From the NCBI GenBank assembly GCA_030867875.1, contig JAOWCC010000655.1, positions 7,958,269 through 8,022,268 on the forward strand: a DNA stretch of 64,000 bases, in the 5' to 3' direction. This document shows positions 21,264 to 40,900 of this stretch, piece after piece. A program made the translations under genes and the position numbers. The stretch is from Actinernus sp. WN-2022. Its lineage: Eukaryota; Cnidaria; Anthozoa; Actiniaria; Actinernidae. Every line of letters begins with the position of its first letter. The stretch's first letter is position 1. The notes under the pieces are model-generated. The model was not told the DNA's origin. It ran no database searches and worked only from the letters and a program-made list of their open reading frames with translations.

Positions 21264-23562
21264 TTAAAGTACCCCTACGATCAAATTTTGACATATCAAT
21301 TTTTTCTGATATTCGTAAAGTATAGTGGCTATATTATTACCAGTTCAAACCGTTTTTCGATACGACGACGGAAAGTCTTATTTTTTGGACTCCGAATCTT
21401 GAATTTTACGTCCGCCATTACGCGAACCCGTTCCTGTGGGCGAGGAACGCCTGGTCATTTTTTTAGCGTACGTGACGTCATACACTTAAGGTTATCGTAT
21501 ACCTTCAGGGTACTGTTCGGATAAAATTAAGTAGCGTCTCGAATATTCGTCGTATTTAGATAAATTATACCTCATTTTAAAGCTTATAAAATTGGCTACA
21601 ACGATATACCTAAGGTTTGTAATTTTGGTAAAAGTGCGATTTTTAAATAAACCTCTTTTCCGAAAAAGCGAGTTGGTTTCCAAGAGCTCCAACTCCACGG
21701 CAATTTAATGAATTTAAGATCTGTTTGCTTTTCTGGACTCCCAAATACCTTGTTTACGAAACGATGATGGCGATTGTGGAAATTCGAAGCCGTTCTGAAG
21801 ATATTTCGGTCTTCATGAAACTGCTAACGCGCAATCCAAGTATAGATGCGGGAATCGCTCTCAGCGTCTCTCTTTTAAAAATTAAAAAAATCGCCAACAC
21901 ATTTTTTAGCTGATATAATTGCGAACAATCTGTGAAAATTTGAAGTAATTCTCACAAATTCGCGTCGAGTTGGAGCTTTTTTCAAACTATGTTTAGAACG
22001 CGGAAAATAGAAAGTCAAGAAAACGCTCTGAAAAGTTTTAGACAGCAATCTAACACCAGTGACTGGGAAATTTTCCCACAACAACACGTCTGGCTACTTT
22101 TCCCATATAAACCTTCACGCGAACTAACATATATAGCAAGAAAGTGTACAATTTTCCCGCTTTGAAAAGCAAACAAAACGTTTTGAATAGAAATAATCCT
22201 TCAAGTTTGTGCATTGTACAGGACTGCAGCAATTTAGCGAACCACAAAGCTGGCATTTCGCTACATTCAAGCCTTCTAGTCATGTCTAGTTGAGTACCAA
22301 GAATACGGTTTGTAATTATCTTCAAGCCTCATGCAAGGATGGTTTGTGTACGTTTTGAGGACAGAAGCTTCTCCGTAATTGTTTGTATCACATGGAATAG
22401 CCGGTAAGACCGTACCAGAGTCCAGTATAACAGTTCAGAAGAAGGCCAAAACAGCCGAACCAACTGACAGAATGTACTACTCAGACTACTACTAGTATAG
22501 ATTGACCGAAAAATAAGCGGCTACGTTTGCTGAGAACATAGTTTATCATAAATAACTCATATTGCTGTTTCCTATAAACAGATAAACCTATTGATGTAGT
22601 ATGCCTTTTAATTTACTGCAAATTTTATTTTCAAGACAATAAACCACAGAAGAAACCACCAATATTATTTCACGAAGTATACTGTGATAGCCACGATCAG
22701 TCAGTTTCAATATATTTTTTTAGTCTCTAGTAAAATCTTATCATTCACGATTTCATGTTAGACAAGAGAGCGATTTAATTTTATAGCAATTACATTGTAT
22801 TTTAGAATGTAGATTCGCCGGAAAATCTATTGCCGGGACACAGATAATTCTCGATCTCTCATTTACGAACTAGCAATCCGGGTTTCACTATAAACAATGA
22901 ACAAACTTAGGACTTATAAACTGATCATTACCTTAGTGATTTCTCCGCTGAATTCTCCCTGTAGCCCGGATCCAGTAACAGCACAAACCTGAAAGCCGAA
23001 TCAGGGAAAATACCCTGGGAAAAAATTACCCGAAACAAATAAGAAACCTCTGCTAGCTAGCACTACTTACTAGCAGGCCACTTCCCAAGCGATTTTAGCG
23101 ACTATTCATTCGTCCAGCTTTCAACTCGGTCGCCAGCGGCTCTATTTCCCCCTAAATCATCTACATCCGGCAATAAATTTAATCAGAAAGACACATTACT
23201 ATGTTCTGAAGAATCTGATGCAGATTTTAGGTCGTTATTTACTAAACTACAGCAAAATTCGCAGTGTGAGTTTGTAGCCAATATAAGAAGAAATGTATGG
23301 GTTCGAAGCAACTTGAGAACGATGCGTTAAGTGTATGACGTCACATACGCTCAAAAATGACTAGGCATTCCTCGCCCACGGGAACGGATTCGCGTAATGG
23401 CGGACGTGATTTTGACGGTAAACTCTCTCTAAAATGTGTGGTCTAATTGGCCCCTTTGCAAACTTTTTTCACTGATTTGGATATTTCTGCCACTGTTTGT
23501 TCTTATGGAATACAAAAAAGTGGCAAAAGAAATGGTCAAATTTCGTCGTAGTGGCACTTTAA
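21264..23562. mobile_element. 2.3-kb TIR element with TTAA ends
   Basis: The left end TTAAAGTACCCCTACGATC matches the inverted right end TTAAAGTGCCACTACGACG. Long imperfect arms of about 220 bp share CGTCCGCCATTACGCGAA and GTGACGTCATACACTTAA. The 1.85-kb interior has no transposase that I can recognise. A short relative lies at 59009-59590. TTAA at both ends suggests TTAA-targeted insertion, which is inference. Confidence 0.65.
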
Positions 23563-24034
23563 TTTTTTGGGTTATATACCGAATACGTCTTATGCAGAGT
23601 CTTACTTTTTTCTTGACTGCCAGCGAGCCATGGTGTATGCTAGCCTGAGTGATGCGGAATCCAAGCTTTTCACAACAAGATTTCCTTAATAATAGAAAGG
23701 AAAAGCTAGGTATTCCGAGGAATTTTGAAATATTTACTTACCTTTTAATTGCTGCGAGCAAAGCGAGAGCAATATATTCGCGACATCTTTTACGGGTTGC
23801 CTGTGTTATCAGCGTCAGATACCAGTATTTTTTCCGATTCGATTTGGTATGTTTCTGAAAACTTGTCCGCGAACATGTGATCCGCAAATGCGAAAACGAG
23901 GGCAATTTTACCCTGAAGGCAAAGCGCGGTCAACGTTTCCTCAACGTTTGGTTGTGTGGGTTGAAAAACTACCACTTTTTCACCAGTTTCGTTTCTCCTT
24001 CAAAAGTTAAATTGCTGCTGCTTGTTTTTTTTAG

Positions 24035-24254
24035 CGATACGAAGGAAATGTTTGAAGCTTCTTTTCAGAGCATCAGAGAGCTGAGTACTGCTCCAGTTGC
24101 GAAGAAATTACAGTCCGAATTTTGGCGTGTTTATGGACTCAGTGTAACCACGTGCGATGAGTTGTCGACCGATTTGGCTTTGTCAAACGAGCAGGCGATG
24201 TTCTTAAATGGCAAGAACAACATTGGAGGCCAGCATACGAATTTGCCGCGTTAA
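24035..24254 (+). CDS. orphan candidate terminal exon, function unknown
   Basis: A strong acceptor (CTTGTTTTTTTTAG) precedes 24035, and the frame after it is open for about 72 codons (DTKEMFEASFQSIRELS, then VAKKLQSEFWRVYGLS) to TAA at 24252. The amphipathic, balanced composition looks more protein-like than the neighbouring AT-rich frames. No family is recognised and no partner exon was found. It may be a remnant carried by a repeat. Confidence 0.25.
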
Positions 24255-24898
24255 ACTGCAGGCACAACTTGGATTGCATTTATTATGATGGAGTTGTGAT
24301 TTATTTTTGATCCACGGAAGAGGAAAGCCAAGTCGTCTGCAACTTTTACACACCATCGCATAGCGATGATAACGGAAAGTACTACAGTGTACACTTCCTG
24401 ATATACCTCTTGCAGCACTTACCTTCCTCGTAGGAATTTCTAGTTACATTCGTATTTAGCCAGGTCCTGTCTTTGTTAAACTGATTCAGTCCTGTCTTCT
24501 TCTGTCCACCATTGTTATTTTATTGGTATGCATATATAGGAAGCAGCCTCCAATTATATATATATTTGGGTTCCCTGTTTGGTAGCTGATTTTCAGTGTA
24601 AGTGTATTATTTTATATATTAAGGTCTTGATAAAGGTTAAAAATGGAAAAGTTTTGAAAATGCATTTTTTCGCAAATTCTAAATCTAAAAGCCGTAATCT
24701 AGCATTACAAAAAACTCAAACTCATAAAAATATTTAAAGCCTTGAACATGCGACTTTCTGATTTCCAGCTCAAAAAGGTGTGAAAAATGATTGACAGCTG
24801 CTGTTATTCACTGGGCATGTTATTTCATTCTTGCTATCCTGTGATTTTCTACGCTACTTTTCGTTCATAAAGATTTGTTGATCTTTCTTGGTGCTGTA

Positions 24899-25798
24899 TA
24901 GCCTGAATTTCAGCCATCTCCTCTGGTTCGTTCCTCCCGAGAGACGTCTGAACCCAATAGCCGATAATGCCATCCAGTGACGTCACTACCAGAAAACCTG
25001 GTAGTGATCTTTGATTGGTTCATATTCTATAATTTTGCATAATTATCAGCCGAGAAGATGTCAGGATTCACTTTGGACTCGCAATTGTTGATCGTTGCAT
25101 TTCAGTGGAGTGATTGTCTTTGGCAAAGACCTTGAATTCGTAAGGAAAACATCTGGAAATGGATTGAAAGTGTCCTGCACAATAACCGGCCGACTGTCCT
25201 GTAAACATGTACATTTTATCCCGTCGCGTTCGCGGGGTTGTTGATAATCGATTATTTGTTCACACTCGCAGTGGTAAAGAATGTCGCTACTCTCTTCAAG
25301 GAACTGTTCTTTCCTGCAAGAGTCTTCATATTTCTTCAGAAATTCTCCATTATCCTTTCATGTTTTTCTACTTTTCTGTTGCATCATTTACATAGGTAAT
25401 ATCTCGTAGCTGTGTCGATTCGAACGGCAGATTGCGAGACATGTACAAAGATCAACGGAAAGACAAAGATCAACTGTACTTTGCCTCCAAATATAATATA
25501 ACGATTTGTTGCTTCTAAATGGTTTTCACAACATAAGAGGCACTTGAGAAGCAAATGGGATGGATATATATATATATATATATAGGTAAGGCCTTTATTT
25601 TGGCCAGCATGATGTCACATAATTTCTCAAGGCGAGCGATGGCTTTGTTTTTGTGACCCACAAACTCTTTCTACCACTGTGACAGTTTTATTTGCATAAA
25701 TTAAATTGTTAATCCGCCTGGACGGCATTATCGGCTATTGGATTCAGACGTCTCTCTCGGGAGGAACGAACCAGAGGAGATGGCTGAAATTCAGGCTA
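24899..25798. mobile_element. MULE-like non-autonomous element, 9-bp duplication
   Basis: TIRs of about 75-80 bp (left starting TAGCCTGAATTTCAGCCATC, right its near-perfect inverse) bound a 900-bp element. Both sides are flanked by GGTGCTGTA (24890-24898 and 25799-25807), an exact 9-bp duplication. Long TIRs plus a 9-bp duplication are characteristic of Mutator-like elements. The interior has only short frames, so it is non-autonomous. Confidence 0.8.
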
Positions 25799-25807
25799 GG
25801 TGCTGTA

Positions 25808-27762
25808 TTAAAAAAATAAAAAATAAAAAAAGCACACTCTAGTTTGTAATAATATAGTTTGTATGTAAATTTGAAAGTGGGTGTAAAGTTCTTAGGACAA
25901 ACAATGGCTGGAGGGATTATACTCAAGTTCCAAGAATTTAGAATCATCGAAGACTGAAAGTCCACAAAGAATGAAGCAATAAGGTTTTGTTATCTTCAAA
26001 CGGCCAAAAATTTAAAGAGAATTCAATGCAGGTTTGCCGGTTTTGTTTCAATGCAATGAAGATTTTTAGAATGGCATAAACAGTCTACCGTGTACATGGT
26101 GTGGATTGAGCTGTGCTTCAGTGGTTTTGCGTGTGTGATATTAATTGTTTGCTTGCTGTGGTGCCATTTTTCTGTACTCCTAAAAGAGTGTTTCTTCTTG
26201 AAATTCAGCTGGAATCGACAATATAGCTAATTAGTTTCTGTAGAAGTATCAAGTATCCGTGAACTGTATAGCTTTCTCTGTTCTGTGGCTTGTCTGAACT
26301 TTGTAATTGGCCGAGACTGAACACGACATAAATGACTCTGATTGGCTAATGTTAATGAGATTACCCTTGGAGGCGGGACTTCTTAGTCAACCGTGAAATG
26401 AATTGAAAACCTTTATCTAGTTGTTTTTGGCTCTTTTTTCGGCCAAAAACAGAACTTTGTTGAAGTCCAGCCTTTTAGCGTTTTGTCCAATTTTACTAAA
26501 TTGTTCACATGTCGTAGAAAACAGCTGTTTCTCAAATACTGTGTTGGGGAATTTTGAAATAATTTTCCGTTCAGGTTTTATGACCTGGTTTGTATAAAAA
26601 TGGGATGAAAAACTACTTTTTCAACTTTGAAAAGGGATAAAATCTGTAATATGCAATATGTCAAAAATGCCTGACACAAAATTTGAGTCAATTTAGTTAG
26701 GATTCGAAAGGGCTAATTAAGAAAATAATTGTTTCAAAGCCTGAAAGGCTGAACTCCTTCTTGCAGATGGATTCATTTCACATAGAGATACACATGTACA
26801 ACATCTACGCTTTTAACTTTTGTTCAAAATGGATCAAATATATATACATGTATATACTTTCTTCAATTCAAGACCTTTAAACCGGTATATAGTACGTCTA
26901 TGTGGCTTTAATCCAATGTCGCAAGAGCGTTTCTCCGAAATGACATGTGAAACCTTTATCGATACCTTAATAAAAGTAACTTCTCCGACTAGTACCTTGA
27001 GCATTATCCTGACCATGGTGACTCCCCTTCACCCACATCCCCAACCCCCAGTGCCCTAGGCCAGAGGTCCATGGTCCGTTCGTTTCCATCCTTGTGTGTT
27101 CTGAACGTCTCTTCCTCCTCCACTACACCTTTTACAATCGGAAAACGCACGTGTAGATGTTAACATACTTCTAGGCGGTACTGTACACGTTATTTGACAT
27201 CCTCTTCTCTGAACAGCTTCTATTGTTACAAATTGTGGCATGGGAAATTTTAGCGCATTAGGCATGGGCTTGAATGTGAGGTTAAGCCCAATATACATGC
27301 ATTGAACGAGTTTTGTTGTTGGATGGCTGACTGCGCAGGAACAGATCTCATGGTGACCATTCAGTTAAATGCAATATGTATGGCCAAAAAAATTTTCAGG
27401 TCTTACAGTAGGTCCATCTTTGAAACGTGGATAATAGGGTTAGCCCTCATTCTCAAAAGGAGGTTTATTAAAATCCTAACACGGCCCCAACAACTTACCC
27501 CATCAACGTTAACCATCACAAAAAAAAAAAAGGTTTCCAGCTTGAGCCCCCAGGCAAATGACATTTAGTGTTTAACCTGGAAGGACTAAGGATCTGTTAA
27601 AGGCTGGTTGTCACTAGCGATGGAAGCAGAACTGTACATGTATGTTTGTCCATCCTTGGTACACAAACTCAAACACATGATTTGTATCTGTGTAAGTGAT
27701 CTAGTAGTCAAGGTCTTGTGACTGATTAGCGATGATTAGCGGCAAAGTAGGAGGGGGAGTTA
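25808..27762. other. no recognisable gene
   Basis: AT-rich sequence with scattered short frames lacking domains or splice partners. The block near 27140-27200 (GTGTAGATGTTAACA) resembles 28870-28920, so part is dispersed repeat. Confidence 0.4.
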
Positions 27763-28198
27763 ATTTGAATGGGTGTGGATTCCAATGGAATAACATTTGA
27801 ATGGGAGTGGATTTCAATGGAATAACATTTGAATGGGAGTGGATTTCAATGGAATAACATTTGAATGGGAGTGGATTTCAATGGAATAACATTTGAATGG
27901 GAGTGAATTTCAATGGCATAAACATTTGAATCAGAGTGAATTTCAATGGCATAAACATTTGAATGCGAGTGAATTTCAATGGAATAAACAATTGAATGGG
28001 AGTGAATTCCAATAAATAACATTTGAATGGGAGTGGATTTCAATGAAATAACATTTGAATGGGAGTGAATTTCAATGGCATAACATTTGAATGAAGGTGG
28101 TTTTAATGGAATAAACATTTGAATGGGAGTGAATTTCAATGGTATAACATTTGAATGAAGGTGGTTTCAATGGAATAAACATTTGAATGGAAGTGGAT
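27763..28198. repeat. minisatellite, about 32-bp unit
   Basis: About 13-14 copies of a unit with ACATTTGAATGGGAGTGGAT followed by TTCAATGGAATA, increasingly variable to the right. It lies about 0.9 kb upstream of the first ILF2 coding exon. Confidence 0.85.
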
Positions 28199-29057
28199 AA
28201 GTGTAGATCTGAAAAGATTCTACCAAGATTTTGCTTACCAAGCTTATTAGCAAGACTGGTTTCCTTTAGAAACTAGCTGGTGTTGCTCAGATAGCGTTTT
28301 ATTAAAGTGTGAAATGAAAATAAACTGTACGAGTACAGCAGGCCACGAGTCTTGAAAAAGTGCATGAAGCATTTGTCATGTTAAAGTCAGTTTTGTCACA
28401 CACATTGCTGCATTGTAATAAATAAACAGAAAGCGATTGATTGAAGTGTGAAATGATCGAACTCAACAAGTATTAGCATACCAAGTCCTGAAAATGAAAT
28501 GAAAATAAATTACAGTCACCATTATTAGCGTTGCCACTGAATAACCAGACTTGAATAACCAGAATGATGAAGTGTGAAATGAAAATAGACTGTTATTTAT
28601 GGTGAGACAAGTCTTGAAAAGTTTTCTTATTTTCTCGGATCTCTAAGTTTGTTTTGAAGCATTAAAAAACAACGCTGTTGAATAAAGAAGACTACTCCTA
28701 GTTTTTAAAGTCTGTTTTAGCGCACATTCAAACGAACTTCACGCAAACACGAATTCCAACAATAACTGCATAACAAAGAAAAACCACGCATTTGAGTGTA
28801 ATACACTTGTGTACTATGCATTTGCATCACACTAGTATGAGTGTAGTAACGCATGTACTACATGCGGAAAAGCGTGTGTAGGTGTTAACAAACTTTCGGA
28901 CAGTACTGTACATTGTACTTGCTATAAGCAGCACTCTTACCTTTGGGAATTCCCCCACAATCTTCAACATTTTGTTGCAAAATGCTGTGCTTATAAGTAC
29001 GGTATGCATACATTGTAAATACTTGGAATGTCATGGTATTGTTTCTATTTTTGTTAG
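28199..29057. other. ILF2 upstream region
   Basis: No coding frame is supported. Because GTTAG|TC precedes the ILF2 ATG like a splice acceptor, a 5' UTR exon and the promoter may lie here. No TATA box or start site can be assigned with confidence. Confidence 0.3.
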
Positions 29058-29059
29058 TC

Positions 29060-36796
<7,737 letters not shown>

Positions 36797-36815
36797 GTGG
36801 GTGTTATTCTTTATT

Positions 36816-37806
36816 TGTATAGGCTGTGCGCTGCAGAGTTCTCTGTATAGGCTGTGCGCTGCAGGGTTCTCTGTATAGGCTGTGTGCTGCAGGGTTCTCT
36901 GTATAGGCTGTGCGCTGCAGAGTTCTCTGTATAGGCTGTGCGCTGCAGGGTTCTCTGTATAGGCTGTGCGCTGCAGAGTTCTCTGTATAGGCTGTGTGCT
37001 GCAGGGTTCTCTGTATAGGCTGTGCGCTGCAGAGTTCTTTGTATAGGCTGTGCGCTGCAGGGTTCTCTGTATAGGCTGTGTGCTGCAGAGTTCTCTGTAT
37101 AGGCTGTGTGCTGCAGGGTTCTCTGTATAGGCTGTGCGCTGCAGAGTTCTTTGTATAGGCTGTGCGCTGCAGGGTTCTCTGTATAGGCTGTGTGCTGCAG
37201 AGTTCTCTGTATAGGCTGTGTGCTGCAGGGTTCTCTGTATAGGCTGTGCGCTGCAGAGTTCTTTGTATAGGCTGTGTGCTGCAGGGTTCTCTGTATAGGC
37301 TGTGTGCTGCAGGGTTCTCTGTATAGGCTGTGTGCTGCAGGGTTCTCTGTATAGGCTGTGCGCTGCAGAGTTCTCTGTATAGGCTGTGCGCTGCAGGGTT
37401 CTCTGTATAGGCTGTGCGCTGCAGAGTTCTCTGTATAGCTGTGCGCTGCAGGGTTCTCTGTATAGGCTGTGCGCTGCAGAGTTCTTTGTATAGGCTGTGC
37501 GCTGCAGGGTTCTCTGTATAGGCTGTGTGCTGCAGGGTTCTCTGTATAGGCTGTGCGCTGCAGGGTTCTCTGTATAGGCTGTGCGCTGCAGGGTTCTCTG
37601 TATAGGCTGTGCGCTGCAGGGTTCTCTGTATAGGCTGTGTGCTGCAGGGTTCTCTGTATAGGCTGTGCGCTGCAGAGTTCTCTGTATAGGCTGTGCGCTG
37701 CAGAGTTCTCTGTATAGGCTGTGCGCTGCAGGTTCTCTGTATAGGCTTGTGTGCTGCAGGGTTCTCTGTATAGGCTGTGCGCTGCAGAGTTCTCTGTATA
37801 GGCTGT
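36816..37806. repeat. minisatellite, 28-bp unit, about 35 copies, running into the gap
   Basis: Unit TGTATAGGCTGTGCGCTGCA followed by GGGTTCTC, with recurring variants (TGCG/TGTG, GGG/GAG, TCTC/TTTG). Each unit contains CTGCAG. Length changes are rare (one unit near 37436 lacks a base, and units near 37735 have indels). It is cut off by the N run, so its true length is unknown. Confidence 0.95.
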
Positions 37807-37906
37807 NNNNNNNNNNNNNNNNNNNNNNNNNNNNNNNNNNNNNNNNNNNNNNNNNNNNNNNNNNNNNNNNNNNNNNNNNNNNNNNNNNNNNNNNNNNNNN
37901 NNNNNN
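37807..37906. other. assembly gap (100 N)
   Basis: Exactly 100 N, the usual placeholder for a gap of unknown size. Different tandem arrays border it on each side, which explains the break. The rest of ILF2 and the 5' half of SECISBP2 are missing here. Confidence 0.97.
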
Positions 37907-40900
37907 TACTGAGATCAGGTGATGGGCAAAGAACTCAATGACGTCACTTTTTACGGAAACTGCTATTATGTGACAATCTTTTTCAAACAGCTGTAATCGG
38001 TTTCTTTGTACCTGTTAGGTACTGAGATCAGGTGATGGGCAAAGAACTCAATGACGTCACTTTTTACGGAAACTGCTATTATGTGACAATCTTTTTCAAA
38101 CAGCTGTAATCGGTTTCTTTGTACCTGTTAGGTACTGAGATCAGGTGATGGGCAAAGAACTCAATGACGTCACTTTTTACGGAAACTGCTATTATGTGAC
38201 AATCTTTTTCAAACAGCTGTAATCGGTTTCTTTGTACCTGTTAGGTACTGAGATCAGGTGATGGGCAAAGAACTCAATGACGTCACTTTTTACGGAAACT
38301 GCTATTATGTGACAATCTTTTTCAAACAGCTGTAATCGGTTTCTTTGTACCTGTTAGGTACTGAGATCAGGTGATGGGCAAAGAACTCAATGACGTCACT
38401 TTTTACGGAAACTGCTATTATGTGACAATCTTTTTCAAACAGCTGTAATCGGTTTCTTTGTACCTGTTAGGTACTGAGATCAGGTGATGGGCAAAGAACT
38501 CAATGACGTCACTTTTTACGGAAACTGCTATTATGTGACAATCTTTTTCAAACAGCTGTAATCGGTTTCTTTGTACCTGTTAGGTACTGAGATCAGGTGA
38601 TGGGCAAAGAACTCAATGACGTCACTTTTTACGGAAACTGCTATTATGTGACAATCTTTTTCAAACAGCTGTAATCGGTTTCTTTGTACCTGTTAGGTAC
38701 TGAGATCAGGTGATGGGCAAAGAACTCAATGACGTCACTTTTTACGGAAACTGCTATTATGTGACAATCTTTTTCAAACAGCTGTAATCGGTTTCTTTGT
38801 ACCTGTTAGGTACTGAGATCAGGTGATGGGCAAAGAACTCAATGACGTCACTTTTTACGGAAACTGCTATTATGTGACAATCTTTTTCAAACAGCTGTAA
38901 TCGGTTTCTTTGTACCTGTTAGGTACTGAGATCAGGTGATGGGCAAAGAACTCAATGACGTCACTTTTTACGGAAACTGCTATTATGTGACAATCTTTTT
39001 CAAACAGCTGTAATCGGTTTCTTTGTACCTGTTAGGTACTGAGATCAGGTGATGGGCAAAGAACTCAATGACGTCACTTTTTACGGAAACTGCTATTATG
39101 TGACAATCTTTTTCAAACAGCTGTAATCGGTTTCTTTGTACCTGTTAGGTACTGAGATCAGGTGATGGGCAAAGAACTCAATGACGTCACTTTTTACGGA
39201 AACTGTTTTTATGTGACAATCTTTTTCAAACAGCTGTAATCGGTTTCTTTGTACATGTTAGGTACTGAGATCAGGTGATGGGCAAAGAACTCAATGACGT
39301 CACTTTTTACGGAAACTGTTTTTATGTGACAATCTTTTTCAAACAGCTGTAATCGGTTTCTTTGTACATGTTAGGTACTGAGATCAGGTGATGGGCAAAG
39401 AACTCAATGACGTCACTTTTTACGGAAACTGTTTTTATGTGACAATCTTTTTCAAACAGCTGTAATCGGTTTCTTTGTACATGTTAGGTACTGAGATCAG
39501 GTGATGGGCAAAGAACTCAATGACGTCACTTTTTACGGAAACTGTTTTTATGTGACAATCTTTTTCAAACAGCTGTAATCGGTTTCTTTGTACATGTGAG
39601 GTACTGAGATCAGGTGATGGGCAAAGAACTCAATGACGTCACTTTTTACGGAAACTGTTTTTATGTGACAATCTTTTTCAAACAGCTGTAATCGGTTTCT
39701 TTGTACATGTGAGGTACTGAGATCAGGTGATGTGCAAAGAACTCAATGACGTCACTTTTTACGGAAACTGTTTTTATGTGACAATCTTTTTCAAACAGCT
39801 GTAATCGGTTTCTTTGTACATGTTAGGTACTGAGATCAGGTGATGGGCAAAGAACTCAATGACGTCACTTTTTACGGAAACTGCTATTATGTGACAATCT
39901 TTTTCAAACAGCTGTAATCGGTTTCTTTGTACCTGTTAGGTACTGAGATCAGGTGATGGGCAAAGAACTCAATGACGTCACTTTTTACGGAAACTGCTAT
40001 TATGTGACAATCTTTTTCAAACAGCTGTAATCGGTTTCTTTGTACCTGTTAGGTACTGAGATCAGGTGATGGGCAAAGAACTCAATGACGTCACTTTTTA
40101 CGGAAACTGCTATTATGTGACAATCTTTTTCAAACAGCTGTAATCGGTTTCTTTGTACCTGTTAGGTACTGAGATCAGGTGATGGGCAAAGAACTCAATG
40201 ACGTCACTTTTTACGGAAACTGCTATTATGTGACAATCTTTTTCAAACAGCTGTAATCGGTTTCTTTGTACATGTTAGGTACTGAGATCAGGTGATGGGC
40301 AAAGAACTCAATGACGTCACTTTTTACGGAAACTGCTATTATGTGACAATCTTTTTCAAACAGCTGTAATCGGTTTCTTTGTACCTGTTAGGTACTGTGA
40401 TCAGGTGATGGGCAAAGAACTCAATGACGTCACTTTTTACGGAAACTGCTATTATGTGACAATCTTTTTCAAACAGCTGTAATCGGTTTCTTTGTACCTG
40501 TTAGGTACTGAGATCAGGTGATGGGCAAAGAACTCAATGACGTCACTTTTTACGGAAACTGTTTTTATGTGACAATCTTTTTCAAACAGCTGTAATCGGT
40601 TTCTTTGTACCTGTTAGGTACTGAGATCAGGTGATGGGCAAAGAACTCAATGACGTCACTTTTTACGGAAACTGTTTTTATGTGACAATCTTTTTCAAAC
40701 AGCTGTAATCGGTTTCTTTGTACATGTTAGGTACTGAGATCAGGTGATGGGCAAAGAACTCAATGACGTCACTTTTTACGGAAACTGTTTTTATGTGACA
40801 ATCTTTTTCAAACAGCTGTAATCGGTTTCTTTGTACATGTTAGGTACTGAGATCAGGTGATGGGCAAAGAACTCAATGACGTCACTTTTTACGGAAACTG

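Noticed and set aside
23790..23975. Minus-strand frame starting MVVFQPTQPNVEE
   Set aside because: Short, no family, and overlaps plus-strand sequence of similar quality; not enough to call a gene.
27846..28139. 97-codon minus-strand frame with HSHSNV repeats
   Set aside because: Translation of the 32-bp minisatellite.
37665..37922. Open frame of iterated CIGCALQSSLYRL running through the gap
   Set aside because: Translation of the 28-bp array and Ns; no gene.
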